A DNA stretch of 20,186 nucleotides from an uncultured bacterium (GCA_937960795.1 CALGPA010000029.1:1-20186), one strand, 5' to 3'; counted from the stretch's first letter, positions 1 through 8,746 are shown. Notes: generated by a model from the sequence alone, not told the origin. Program-made: numbers and translations.

Positions 1-8
1 CCCACAAA

Positions 9-71
9 TCATCCGGCGGATATGATGATTATCAGCAGAATTACCAGTAGTACTATAAGTCCTTTTTTCAT
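9..71 (-). CDS. 20-codon hydrophobic reading frame, possibly a truncated membrane-protein start
   Basis: An ATG at 71-69 follows a plausible ribosome binding site (GGGAGA, about 9 bases upstream on the minus strand). It opens a 20-residue frame: M-K-K, then an almost unbroken run of Leu, Ile and Val ending in Ser-Ala-Gly before a TGA at 11-9. The composition is that of a single membrane segment or uncleaved signal anchor. The start resembles the N-terminus of LemA-type membrane proteins, which normally continue for about 180 residues, so this could be a genuine tiny membrane peptide or a gene broken by an early stop. It lies downstream of the PAP2 gene on the same strand with a 76-base gap. 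The sequence left of the window is needed to decide. Confidence 0.3.
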   Translation of the reverse strand: MKKGLIVLLVILLIIIISAG

Positions 72-147
72 CGTTTTATATCTCCCTTGATCTATTTTGG
101 CTCACTTAAAAGAAGCAGCCATTTATTGTCCAGAACAATTTGTATTC

Positions 148-1389
148 CTAGTCTCGAATGATCCTTGGAGCTGTGACCCTAAATCCACTTTGGGCATCTA
201 AAGTGTTCGCCGGTTCAATGGCCTTCACAGGCACTGATTCATTGATATCAAGTCTGTCCAAGATTGATTCATCTGCATCAAGATAGAGATCTCCATCCCG
301 CAGATCCAAGGTGAAACTCTGCAGATTAAGAGAGTCAACCACCACCGCAATCTCTGCGATGAACTCCGTGAAGTATCCCTTCATGTGTTGCTGAAAGACG
401 TATTTCCCATCATTGATTGATCTGCCCAATCTTGCGCGTGAACCGGGAAAGCCAAAGCCATAGACTTCATTTGAGATATAGCTGGAATCACTAAAACTTA
501 AGCTGACATTCCCTCTATCTAGACCGATGTAAAGGTGCGTGGCATCTTCATCAGGGACATTGAAGTTCTGCTGTGTCGTATATGGTGTCGCCAGGCTAAC
601 TCCCAAGATGATTATGATCACGCCCAGGACAATCAGAGCTATCTGCCAGGGCTTGATATGGATCTTGGATAGCTTGCCTTCATAGAATGGGCTTTTGTGC
701 ATTCTCATAACTCGCCACAAGCCCCATGTGCTCAGATATACCATCGCTCCGGCGAATATCACGTCACTAAGAAAGTGGCCTCCTTGGATGATCCTGCCCC
801 AGCCGATCCATGAGCCATATAGAGCGGCAAAGATACTAAGTAAGTAGTACCAATAGCGTTTCTTTAGCCCCAATCCAAACGCGGGAGCAAAGAAATAGAA
901 ACCCATTGTTGCGTGTCCACAGGGAAAGGACTTCCCATCAGATTCGCGATCCATCGTAAGAGGCGCTTCATAGGAATAGCGTCCACCATAGATCTCGAGA
1001 TCGCGCGGGCGGGGGCGTCCCCAATTGTCTTTGAATATGGAGTTTACGATGATCCCGGGGCCGAGCACCATTGCCAAGCTGAGGAAGATCGCAATCTTGT
1101 GGTATTTCACCAGCCCCGATTTCTTGAAATAGCTCTTGATCAAGAGCAGTAATGCACCGGCTGATACTATGATGGCAGGGATGTTTCCGTGTCTGTACAA
1201 AAGCTGCACCCACCATAGGTCGCTTTGATGCCAACCGTCTTGATAGTAATAGCTTTGCACCCTTAGATCCCAGTCGTAGCGATTGAATAGTATCGCTGTG
1301 ATCGCCATGATCAGGACAGGGATGTACAGGTGCGGTTCAAAAAGGAAAAAGCGCCCTGATGAGGGCGCCTTTATCTTGTCATTTGTCAT
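148..1389 (-). CDS. PAP2-family membrane phosphatase with C-terminal extracytoplasmic extension
   Basis: A 413-residue integral membrane protein of the type 2 phosphatidic acid phosphatase (PAP2/PgpB) superfamily, which dephosphorylates lipid phosphates or pyrophosphates at the membrane. The three-part active site is visible: K120-x6-R127-P128, then P156-C-G-H159 (Ser of the usual PSGH is Cys here), then R199-x5-H205-x3-D209. The His nucleophile, the general-acid His and the Asp are therefore present. Hydrophobic segments lie at about 20-35, 70-85, 97-118, 160-196, 205-225 and 246-268; after the last, about 145 residues form a non-membrane domain I do not recognise. The start ATG overlaps the rpsA stop by one base (TAATG), so translation is probably coupled to the S1 gene. 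The substrate (undecaprenyl pyrophosphate, phosphatidylglycerol phosphate or other) cannot be told from sequence. Confidence 0.85.
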   Translation of the reverse strand: MTNDKIKAPSSGRFFLFEPHLYIPVLIMAITAILFNRYDWDLRVQSYYYQDGWHQSDLWWVQLLYRHGNIPAIIVSAGALLLLIKSYFKKSGLVKYHKIAIFLSLAMVLGPGIIVNSIFKDNWGRPRPRDLEIYGGRYSYEAPLTMDRESDGKSFPCGHATMGFYFFAPAFGLGLKKRYWYYLLSIFAALYGSWIGWGRIIQGGHFLSDVIFAGAMVYLSTWGLWRVMRMHKSPFYEGKLSKIHIKPWQIALIVLGVIIIILGVSLATPYTTQQNFNVPDEDATHLYIGLDRGNVSLSFSDSSYISNEVYGFGFPGSRARLGRSINDGKYVFQQHMKGYFTEFIAEIAVVVDSLNLQSFTLDLRDGDLYLDADESILDRLDINESVPVKAIEPANTLDAQSGFRVTAPRIIRD

Positions 1390-3800
1390 TATTCTTGAGT
1401 CTTGTTCTCGTCTTCAGGGCTTTCATCAGAGCTTTCGTTGGTCTCAGGAGCAGCTACTTGAGGAGCTGATTCCTTTTTCTCTTCTTCTTCCACTTCTAGT
1501 TCGAGCTTTTCCTCTTGAGGGGCTTCCTCATTAGGACTTTCTTGGACTTCCTCAGCAGGAGCAGTCTCAATGACTTCTTCCTTGATGTCCTCAACGGGGG
1601 CAGTCTCAATGACTTCTTCCTTGGTTTCTTCAGCAGGAGAGACCTGAATCTCTTCTTCCTTGATTTCCTTTGCGGGCATCTCTGGAGTCGGAGTGGCTTC
1701 TGTTTCAGCAGTCACTTGCTCTTGAGCCTCGACCACGGGAGCTTCGGCTTCTTCAGCTTTTGCCTGTGCGGCTTCTTCTTCTTGCTTTGCGATGGCTTCA
1801 GCTTCCAGCTTTGCAGCGGCTTCGGCGGCCTGCTTTTCTTTTTGAAGCTTCTCAGCTTTCTTCTTTTGCAGCCTGGCAATGCGATCACGCATATACTGCT
1901 CATGAATAGCGATGTATTCTTCCTGCAGCTTGGGATCGCGTGAGAAGAAGAATGCTTTCACGGAGAGGATCAAACGGCGGTTTTCCATGTCCAATTCGAT
2001 CACTTTCAGAGGCAGCTCTTCGCCTACATGGAAAGCATCTTCGGAGTGCTCAAGCTTGGGCAATGCCAAGTGAGAGATCGGGATGAAGCCTTCCACAACG
2101 TCTTCCTTGAGCGGCATATCGACCAAGACACCCTTGGGGATCAGCTTTGAGATCTTGCCGATAACTTCGGTATTGACCGGCAGGTCTTGATTCAAGGTCT
2201 CCCATGGATCCGGGGCAAGTTGCTTTACACCAAGCGCAATGCGATGCTGAGCTTTGTCGATGGATAGGATGATGGTCTCAATCTCTTGTCCTTTGCGGAA
2301 TACTTCTCTGGGGTGATAGATGCGTTTGGTCCAGCTGATATCTGAGATGTGCACCAAGCCATCAATGCCTTCTTCTATCTCGACAAATGCGCCGAAATTG
2401 GTGAGACTCTTTACCTTGCGAGTAAGCACGGTTCCGATGGGATAGCGATCCTCGATAGTGAGCCAGGGATTCGGGTCCATCTGTTTCATACCCAGGGAAA
2501 TGCGTTTATTTTCTTTGTCCAGCTCAAGCACGATTGCATTGATGCTGTCGCCGTTTTTGAGGATCTTGCGCGCATCGGTGATCTTCTTGGTCCAGCTCAT
2601 TTCGCTGATATGGACCAAGCCTTCCACTCCTGGCTCAAGCTCGACAAAGGCGCCAAATGATTTTACGCTGACCACTTTACCGGTGATGCGGGTTCCTTCG
2701 GGGTATTTAATCTCAATGTTTTCCCATGGATGGGGAACCAACTGTTTGAGACCCAATGATATTTTATTTGTTTCAGGATCAAAATTGATCACTTTAACTT
2801 TTACTTTGTCCCCGATTGCGAGCATTTCTGAGGGGTGATTCAGCTTGCCCCAGGACATATCGGTCAGATGCAAAAGACCATCGATGCCACCAAGATCAAT
2901 GAAAGCGCCATATTGAGTGATGTTTTTCACTTCACCTTCGAGCTCAGAATCAATCTCGATCTTTGCCAAAAGTTCTTCACGCTTTGCTGCGGCTTCTTCT
3001 TCCAAGACGGCACGGCGGGAAATGATGATATTGCTATGCTCTTCATCGAGGTTCACGACCTTGAATTGAGTTTCTTTGCCGATAAACTGATCTAGGTTGG
3101 GGATCGGTTTTAGAGACATCTGGCTACCTGGCAAGAAAGCTTCAATGCCATACACATCCACGATCATTCCGCCCTTGACTCTACGGCGAATCACTCCCGG
3201 AAGTACATCTTTTGCTTCAAAAGCCTTTCTGATGCGTTCGATGTTTTCCTGATAGTCAGCTTTCTTTTTGGAAAGCTGCAGCCTTCCGTCTCCACTCTCT
3301 ATCTTATTGATGTAGACGCGGATGACGCTGTTCTTTTCAGGAGGTCCACTATATGCAAATTCAGAGATCTGGATCACACCTTCACTCTTGAATCCGATAT
3401 CGACGCGCACTTCTTTGTCAGAGATATCGACGATGGTTCCTTCGATGATCTCGCCAACCTTGAAGTTTGAGAAGGATTCTTCATACATGCTGAGCATATC
3501 TTCATGCTCAATCTCTTCAGGGCTGAGATTGCTATAATCAGGCTTTTTCTCTTCCTGCACTTCTTCCGCTACTGCTTCATCGATCGGAGCCGGCTCTTCT
3601 GTATCTTCGGCAGCTTCCAAAGCATCGGTTTCTTCTGCAGTTTCTTCGTTTGTATCCGTTTGTTCGACGGATTGGCCATCATTCATTTTTGGCTCTTCTT
3701 TTTTTTCGAGCACTGTTTCTACTTCCGTTGATTTCGACGCTGTGTCTTCTCCCTCGATTTTGATCTCGGGATCGACTGGGTTTTGATCATGATTTAACAT
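1389..3800 (-). CDS. rpsA: 30S ribosomal protein S1 with long acidic N- and C-terminal extensions
   Basis: An 803-residue S1 protein, which binds mRNA and delivers it to the 30S subunit. Six S1 OB-fold repeats can be seen at about 115-178, 197-263, 284-353, 370-438, 456-525 and 543-615; repeats 3-5 carry the typical G(A)F(V/I) ... GL(L/V)H(L/I)(S/T)-(D/E)-(M/I)SW signature. E. coli S1 is 557 residues, so this one is much longer: residues 1-110 are strongly acidic and low in complexity, and residues 640-803 begin as a basic/Ala-rich coiled coil and then become a Glu-rich tail with a 13-residue tandem repeat. The start is fixed by AAGGAGG four bases upstream of the ATG. That site lies inside the last codons of ispH, with which it overlaps by 7 bases. 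The cmk-ispH-rpsA order is a known conserved arrangement. Confidence 0.95.
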   Translation of the reverse strand: MLNHDQNPVDPEIKIEGEDTASKSTEVETVLEKKEEPKMNDGQSVEQTDTNEETAEETDALEAAEDTEEPAPIDEAVAEEVQEEKKPDYSNLSPEEIEHEDMLSMYEESFSNFKVGEIIEGTIVDISDKEVRVDIGFKSEGVIQISEFAYSGPPEKNSVIRVYINKIESGDGRLQLSKKKADYQENIERIRKAFEAKDVLPGVIRRRVKGGMIVDVYGIEAFLPGSQMSLKPIPNLDQFIGKETQFKVVNLDEEHSNIIISRRAVLEEEAAAKREELLAKIEIDSELEGEVKNITQYGAFIDLGGIDGLLHLTDMSWGKLNHPSEMLAIGDKVKVKVINFDPETNKISLGLKQLVPHPWENIEIKYPEGTRITGKVVSVKSFGAFVELEPGVEGLVHISEMSWTKKITDARKILKNGDSINAIVLELDKENKRISLGMKQMDPNPWLTIEDRYPIGTVLTRKVKSLTNFGAFVEIEEGIDGLVHISDISWTKRIYHPREVFRKGQEIETIILSIDKAQHRIALGVKQLAPDPWETLNQDLPVNTEVIGKISKLIPKGVLVDMPLKEDVVEGFIPISHLALPKLEHSEDAFHVGEELPLKVIELDMENRRLILSVKAFFFSRDPKLQEEYIAIHEQYMRDRIARLQKKKAEKLQKEKQAAEAAAKLEAEAIAKQEEEAAQAKAEEAEAPVVEAQEQVTAETEATPTPEMPAKEIKEEEIQVSPAEETKEEVIETAPVEDIKEEVIETAPAEEVQESPNEEAPQEEKLELEVEEEEKKESAPQVAAPETNESSDESPEDENKTQE
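1545..1661 (-). repeat. 13-residue (39-bp) tandem repeat in the S1 acidic tail
   Basis: Residues 714-752 of the S1 protein hold three consecutive 13-residue units of the form K-E-E-x-I-x-x-(S/A)-P-x-E-(E/D)-x. Units two and three are nearly identical at the DNA level (a 24-base block at 1561-1584 recurs at 1600-1623), which suggests a recent duplication. The first unit is diverged. Confidence 0.8.
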
Positions 3801-4681
3801 GATTCCTCCTTAAACAAGGGGATGCTCCGAATACTCGTCACCAAGCTCTCGTCCCCATTTATTTTTAAAACTTTGTTATATACCTTTACGATTCTGGATT
3901 CCGGTGTGCTCGCGCCTGCTGTGATCCCGATCTTCTCTTTTCCGATGAAGAGATCATCAGTCAGCTCGTCCTCTGTCTCCACATGCACAGTCTGGCAATA
4001 CTTTGCGCAGAGACTGGCCAGCATCTTGGTGTTTGAGCTCTGTTTCCCGCCGATGACGACCATCAGATCGCTATTCTCGGCGAGCTTTGCGCTAGCACTT
4101 TGCCGCTGAGTAGTGGCGAGGCAGATGCTGTTGTAGACCTTCAGCTCCATCACTTTTGGCAAGACCTCGCAGACCAGATTCTTGAGATACTCGATCTTCT
4201 GCGTAGTTTGCGATATAAGGCACAAACGCGGCTTGATGATCCCATCAGGGCTTTCTCCCGGAGCAATGACACGGGTGTTTTGATTGCCATAGCTCATCAT
4301 CCCGATCACCTCAGGATGGGTTTTGTCACCGAGGATCATCACTTCATAATCTTCGTCGATAGCACTTTGAATAAGCTCATGGGTGCGACTCACATATGGG
4401 CAGGTCGCATCAATGATAGTGTTCCCATTTGATCTTAGGACATCAAGCTCTTCACGAGTAATCCCATGGGATCGAATGATAACGGTGCTATTTTGGAGTT
4501 TTGACGCATCGCTACTGATCTTGATGCCTTTGAGGGAAAGCTCGTCCACAAATTGTGGATTGTGGATAAGCTCACCGACGGTATAGACATCTCCGCCTTC
4601 CTTTGAGGCACTCAGTGCCATCTGGATGGCTCTGCGCACTCCAAAGCAGAATCCCGAACTTGCGGCAAGACGGATCTTCAT
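3794..4681 (-). CDS. ispH: 4-hydroxy-3-methylbut-2-enyl diphosphate reductase
   Basis: IspH (LytB), the last enzyme of the MEP isoprenoid pathway, reduces HMBPP to IPP and DMAPP with a [4Fe-4S] cluster. The 295-residue length is normal. The three cluster cysteines are C12 (GFCFGV), C94 (DATCPYV) and C187 (SICLATTQRQ). Substrate-pocket residues are also recognisable: H40, H73 in SHG, H122 and E124 in THPEVIG, the S-x-NT motif near 216-218 and TAGASTPE at 254-261. The ATG overlaps the cmk stop by four bases (ATGA), and the 3' end carries the rpsA ribosome binding site, so the gene sits in a tightly coupled cmk-ispH-rpsA operon. Its presence indicates MEP rather than mevalonate isoprenoid synthesis. 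Confidence 0.97.
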   Translation of the reverse strand: MKIRLAASSGFCFGVRRAIQMALSASKEGGDVYTVGELIHNPQFVDELSLKGIKISSDASKLQNSTVIIRSHGITREELDVLRSNGNTIIDATCPYVSRTHELIQSAIDEDYEVMILGDKTHPEVIGMMSYGNQNTRVIAPGESPDGIIKPRLCLISQTTQKIEYLKNLVCEVLPKVMELKVYNSICLATTQRQSASAKLAENSDLMVVIGGKQSSNTKMLASLCAKYCQTVHVETEDELTDDLFIGKEKIGITAGASTPESRIVKVYNKVLKINGDESLVTSIRSIPLFKEESC

Positions 4682-5373
4682 GATGCCACCATCAACTTCT
4701 GAAGATGCTTATAGAGAAGCTCGACCTGCTCATCGATAGAAAGCTCTCCGGTGTCGATTTGTATGGCATCTTCTGCCGGGATCAATGGAGCCAGAGCCCT
4801 GGAAGAATCTGCCATATCTCGCTCTTTGAGCTCTTGCAGAACTTCCTCATAATCCACCTGTATGCTTTTCCCCAAAAGCTCTTGATAGCGTCTCTGAGCC
4901 CTAATCTCAACCGGGGCTACCATAAAAAACTTCAACTCGGCATCAGGAAAGACCACCGTGCCGATATCCCTGCCATCAAGGATCACTCCGCCGTCTTTGC
5001 CAAGCTCTCTTTGCATGTCCACCATCTTTTCTCGAACGGGTCGCTTGGCGGAGATGGCAGAAGCCAGAAGAGACAGATCAGGCTCACGAATCTCGCCCGT
5101 AACATCTTCATTATCCAGATAAACGAGATTCCCGCCATCGGAATATTCAATCTCAATCTTGATCGTGGACATGATTTCCAAAATCTGGAAGGGATCATCG
5201 ATATTGGCCTGACGGCGCTTTGCCGCTAGAGCACATGCACGATACATAGCTCCGGTATCTAGATAGACGTATCCAATCCTACGTGCTAAAAGCTTTGCAG
5301 TAGTGCTTTTGCCCGATGCAGCTGGTCCGTCGATCGCGATAATAATCTTTCTCATAACCAATATCTTCTCCAT
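4678..5373 (-). CDS. cmk: Cytidylate kinase
   Basis: CMP/dCMP kinase, which transfers phosphate from ATP to CMP in pyrimidine nucleotide recycling. The P-loop G16-PAASGKST-24, DTGAMYR (39-45), the VTGEIR segment (91-96) and DGRDIGT (133-139) are the classical Cmk motifs, followed by an Arg-rich lid near 158-162. The length of 231 residues fits the family. Two starts are possible: the ATG at 5373, preceded by AAGGTG about five bases away, and an in-frame ATG at 5355 that would start closer to the usual N-terminus (MRKIIIAIDG) but has only a distant GGAG. I kept the first because of spacing, with low certainty. It is the first gene of the cmk-ispH-rpsA-PAP2 operon and is divergent from the capA-like gene. 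Confidence 0.96.
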   Translation of the reverse strand: MEKILVMRKIIIAIDGPAASGKSTTAKLLARRIGYVYLDTGAMYRACALAAKRRQANIDDPFQILEIMSTIKIEIEYSDGGNLVYLDNEDVTGEIREPDLSLLASAISAKRPVREKMVDMQRELGKDGGVILDGRDIGTVVFPDAELKFFMVAPVEIRAQRRYQELLGKSIQVDYEEVLQELKERDMADSSRALAPLIPAEDAIQIDTGELSIDEQVELLYKHLQKLMVAS

Positions 5374-5551
5374 GATACACCTTTTTTGGAGTCCGAATAC
5401 ACGTCAATGAGTTTTTTAACACACACACTACAGAACGTGCGTGCAGCAAGTTCCATCCCGCAAATCACCATCCTGAAATAAAAGCTTAACTGACTAATGG
5501 AATAAAACTTGCACGTATTTATTGAAGCATGTTTATCCATAAGGAGGAATG
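5374..5551. promoter_or_regulatory. Divergent intergenic region between cmk and the capA-like gene
   Basis: About 180 bases separate two divergent start codons and must hold promoters for both the cmk operon and the capA-like gene. It contains a short CA-repeat tract near 5417-5430 and an AT-rich stretch near 5475-5535. I could not pick out a convincing -35/-10 pair for either direction. The only firm element is the AAGGAGG at 5541-5547 before the plus-strand gene. Confidence 0.4.
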
Positions 5552-8494
5552 ATGCGCAGTTTGTTTTTTACCCTTGTTTTGATCTTGGCAATATCCGGCG
5601 TCCATGCCCAAACCGAAGCTATACTGATACAGGATTTTGATAGCGGTAGCGTCATTTTGTCATCCTGGGGTGCTGAAGATCTGGAGCCAAACTCTTGGGC
5701 GCTAGATAGCTCTATCACGCACAATAACTCAGCATATTCGCTTAAGCTATACGGCAATACTTGGAAGCAAATGTACATCTCCCCAATCACACTGGATAGA
5801 GATACCGTGATCGAGTTTGCAGCGTTGTATGAAAATGTTGCTTTGGCGCAAGGCATCGGCTTTTCCGATGGCGATAATCACCTGTTTTATAGTATATCCG
5901 GAACTTCTATACTGGATCTGGAGACCTGGGTCCCCGTCTATCAAGGAGCCTATTCTCCAAGTTCTTGGAACCAATATAGATTGCCCTTGGGTGCGGATTG
6001 GGAAAGCTTCTTTGGTGAGTTTTCCGAAATTAGCTCCATCATCTTCGCAAACAATCTTTCCGGCTCGTATCAGCGGACAGTTTATTTTGACAGCATCTAC
6101 GATATCAGCCCCACCCTGCCCATCGCGCCACAAGTGAGCATCCATCACAGCATTCCCCTCTGGAAAAACAATCTGGAGGTCCAAGTTCAATTTAGTGCGA
6201 CAATCATGGATCCTGATAGTGACGACTTTTCCTATTTCTGGAGCTTCGGGGATTCTGAGTCGAGCCTGGAGGCGGCTCCACTACATACATTCACCGTCAC
6301 TGATGCGCATCAATACAATGTCAGTCTCAGAGTCGAGGATGAGAGCGGTAAGTTTGGCTTTGCCTCAATCATGATCGACCTTGAGGAAGGCCCGAGCAGC
6401 TTGCCTCTGAGCTTAAACTTTGTTGGTGACGTCATGCTCGCCAGGCGCTATGACACCCAAGTGATTCCCCAGTTCGGCATCGAATCCATCTTCTCTCCGA
6501 CCTACGGAATGCTGGGCGGAGCAACTGATGTCACTATCGCAAACTTAGAGTCAGTGCTCGCTAATACCGGTAGTCCCCACCCTACCAAGTCCGTCGTTTA
6601 TCGCGGAAATCCCGCCAATGTAGCAGGCTTGACATACGCTGGAGTAGACAACGTTTCACTGGCAAACAACCACAGTCTGGACTATGGACTGCCCGCACTG
6701 CAGCAAACTATGAGCATCCTTGACGCTAATGGGATCGGCTATAGTGGCGCCGGGGCAAACTCCTATGAAGCCTATCAGCCTTCCTTCATCCACAAAAAAG
6801 GTATCAATATCGCGCTTCTCAGAAGCAGTGACCGCACTGGGCAATACAACAACGCTCAGCCCTATCTGCATGCAGGCTTTGACAAAGAGGGCTTTGCCTA
6901 CATGACTCCCTATTACAACATGATGCAGATCGCTGCTGTGGCTGAAATCGCCGATCTGGCGGTCATCGAAATGCACGCGGGAAGCGAGTATTCTCTCCAG
7001 CCCGGAGCGGATTATGGAAAGAGTAATCCCTATCTGGCAGACACTCAAGACGAGGACTATTTCTACCGCTATGACGTTCCCCATCAATGGGATCGTGAGA
7101 TCCGACACAGCGCAGTCGACAACGGCGCAGATTTGGTGATCGTGCATCATCCGCATATCATACAGGGGTTGGAGCTTTATTGTGGCAAGGTGATCGCCCA
7201 CTCTTTGGGGAACTTCGTCTTTGATCTTGACTATCCCGAGTGTATGCCATCTATGGTGTTCTACGTCGATGCATATCCGGATGGTTTTCGCAATCATTAT
7301 GTCAGGCCGGTCTATATTGATTCCTATATACCCCGTCCTGCAACAGGACATCTGGGTTTGCATATTCTTGATTACATCGCTATGAAATCCCGCGAATTGG
7401 ATACTATCGTGATCGTAGACAAGGAAGATCTCACGGCATCTGTCCCCTTGGAGCCGGAGCTATTGGGGCAAACTCAATATCCATGGGAAACTAAGCCTAG
7501 TTTTGAGATTCACCAAGATGGATATCAGAAGACAGCCCCGATCAAATTGCCTAGATTTGGCAGCATCAGCCAGATCAGTGCTCAGCCCGCCCAAGATGCT
7601 GAATATAGGTTGGGTTCTGATCTCATCTGGTTTGGGAACTTTGAAGATGAAGGCTCCACATTATGGACTCCCGCAGATTACTCTAATCACAGCGTGGACG
7701 GAGAACGGAGCGCATACTTTGGCAGCACGCAAGCGAACACTCAAGAATCCACTTTCCGCCTGAAGGCAAAGATCTATGACAATCAAAAAGACTACAGTCT
7801 CTACGGCTGGATCCGCACCAGAAACGCAGGAAGCGCAAACATCACCATCCGCTATTTCTCACAACGCAATTCATCCTATCCTATCTCAACCGAAGACATC
7901 AGCTTGGATGTCGTTGGCACCTCTGCTTGGACATGGTACTACAAAGAGCTAAACATGCCTTCCAATGCTTGGTACTATGATGTGGTGCTTCGTTTCAGCG
8001 GAACCGGCATCGGCATGTCTCAAGCATGGTTTGACAACGTCGGGCTGATCCAGTGGACCCCATGGCAAGAAGCCTCCATCGAGCAAGACGTCATGCATCC
8101 AAACAACTATTATTGGCTTCAATTGCAGACTCAGGAAGCGGTCAAATCCATCACTTGTCAGCTCACTGAAACTGCCTATCAGACCCCCGCGCGCAACACT
8201 TCCTTCAGACAGATCCCCACCAATATTCCCATGAGCGTCTTCCCAAATCCCTTCAATCCACAGACAAAGATCCGCTTTAGCCTTATCCACGGCGGACAAA
8301 CCAGTATCAAGATCTACAATATCAAAGGACAACTGGTGCGGGAGCTTTCAAATGAAGTACTAAGCCCGGGTGAGCATAGCGTCATCTGGGATGGCAAAGA
8401 TGATCGAGGCAGAGCCGTATCCTCGGGTCTGCATCTGATACGCATTCAGAGCTCCAAAGAACACGCCATACGTAAAGCTGTATTGCTGAAATAG
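5552..8494 (+). CDS. Secreted CapA-type metallophosphatase-fold protein with PKD and C-terminal sorting domains
   Basis: A secreted protein of 980 residues (counted from 5552; residue numbers below count from the ATG at 5549). Residues 1-20 are a signal peptide ending VHA|QT. The rest reads: a jelly-roll-like segment (about 25-185), a PKD-type Ig domain (about 195-280), a CapA/PgsA-type domain (about 286-580) with GDVML, NLES, NVSLANNHSLDYG and the VHHPH ... HSLGNFVFD metal-site motifs, a second jelly-roll-like region (about 690-835), and a FlgD-like domain (about 895-981) with FPNPFNP and a basic end. CapA proteins are known from poly-gamma-glutamate capsule synthesis and belong to the calcineurin-like phosphoesterase group; the substrate here is unknown. 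The C-terminal domain resembles type IX secretion type A signals. AAGGAGG sits four bases before the second of two adjacent ATGs, so 5552 is preferred to 5549. It stands alone, with no capB or capC nearby. Confidence 0.88.
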   Translation: MRSLFFTLVLILAISGVHAQTEAILIQDFDSGSVILSSWGAEDLEPNSWALDSSITHNNSAYSLKLYGNTWKQMYISPITLDRDTVIEFAALYENVALAQGIGFSDGDNHLFYSISGTSILDLETWVPVYQGAYSPSSWNQYRLPLGADWESFFGEFSEISSIIFANNLSGSYQRTVYFDSIYDISPTLPIAPQVSIHHSIPLWKNNLEVQVQFSATIMDPDSDDFSYFWSFGDSESSLEAAPLHTFTVTDAHQYNVSLRVEDESGKFGFASIMIDLEEGPSSLPLSLNFVGDVMLARRYDTQVIPQFGIESIFSPTYGMLGGATDVTIANLESVLANTGSPHPTKSVVYRGNPANVAGLTYAGVDNVSLANNHSLDYGLPALQQTMSILDANGIGYSGAGANSYEAYQPSFIHKKGINIALLRSSDRTGQYNNAQPYLHAGFDKEGFAYMTPYYNMMQIAAVAEIADLAVIEMHAGSEYSLQPGADYGKSNPYLADTQDEDYFYRYDVPHQWDREIRHSAVDNGADLVIVHHPHIIQGLELYCGKVIAHSLGNFVFDLDYPECMPSMVFYVDAYPDGFRNHYVRPVYIDSYIPRPATGHLGLHILDYIAMKSRELDTIVIVDKEDLTASVPLEPELLGQTQYPWETKPSFEIHQDGYQKTAPIKLPRFGSISQISAQPAQDAEYRLGSDLIWFGNFEDEGSTLWTPADYSNHSVDGERSAYFGSTQANTQESTFRLKAKIYDNQKDYSLYGWIRTRNAGSANITIRYFSQRNSSYPISTEDISLDVVGTSAWTWYYKELNMPSNAWYYDVVLRFSGTGIGMSQAWFDNVGLIQWTPWQEASIEQDVMHPNNYYWLQLQTQEAVKSITCQLTETAYQTPARNTSFRQIPTNIPMSVFPNPFNPQTKIRFSLIHGGQTSIKIYNIKGQLVRELSNEVLSPGEHSVIWDGKDDRGRAVSSGLHLIRIQSSKEHAIRKAVLLK

Positions 8495-8520
8495 ATAAAT
8501 CATCAAAGCTCGGACGGTAT

Positions 8521-8547
8521 GCCATATTTAGCTTGACGGAATATGGC
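8521..8547. repeat. Inverted repeat downstream of the capA-like gene
   Basis: GCCATAT (8521-8527) and ATATGGC (8541-8547) form a perfect 7-bp stem with a 13-base loop, 26 bases after the stop codon. No T-run follows on the plus strand, so it is not a classical intrinsic terminator; it could stabilise the mRNA 3' end or act as a weak terminator. Confidence 0.4.
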
Positions 8548-8570
8548 AAATCAAAAGCTTTGCCAACAAT

Positions 8571-8587
8571 CCTGACAGCATGTCAGG
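8571..8587. repeat. Inverted repeat just upstream of tRNA-Thr
   Basis: CCTGACA (8571-8577) and TGTCAGG (8581-8587) form a perfect 7-bp stem with a 3-base loop, ending 8 bases before the mature tRNA 5' end. It may be an RNA structure in the precursor or a protein-binding palindrome. Confidence 0.4.
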
Positions 8588-8595
8588 GGTGTGGT

Positions 8596-8672
<77 letters not shown>

Positions 8673-8746
8673 TTATTTTGCAAAGACTTAGCAGGATATT
8701 TGATGTCGACAATGAACCCATGAGTTACAAATGAGTGACAAAACAC

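Noticed and set aside
5352..5540. 62-codon minus-strand frame upstream of cmk
   Set aside because: It overlaps the cmk start and the divergent promoter region, lacks motifs and has no ribosome binding site.
6656..7363. 235-codon minus-strand frame inside the capA-like gene
   Set aside because: It is antisense to clearly conserved CapA motifs and its translation has no domain signature; it is a by-product of codon use in the real gene.
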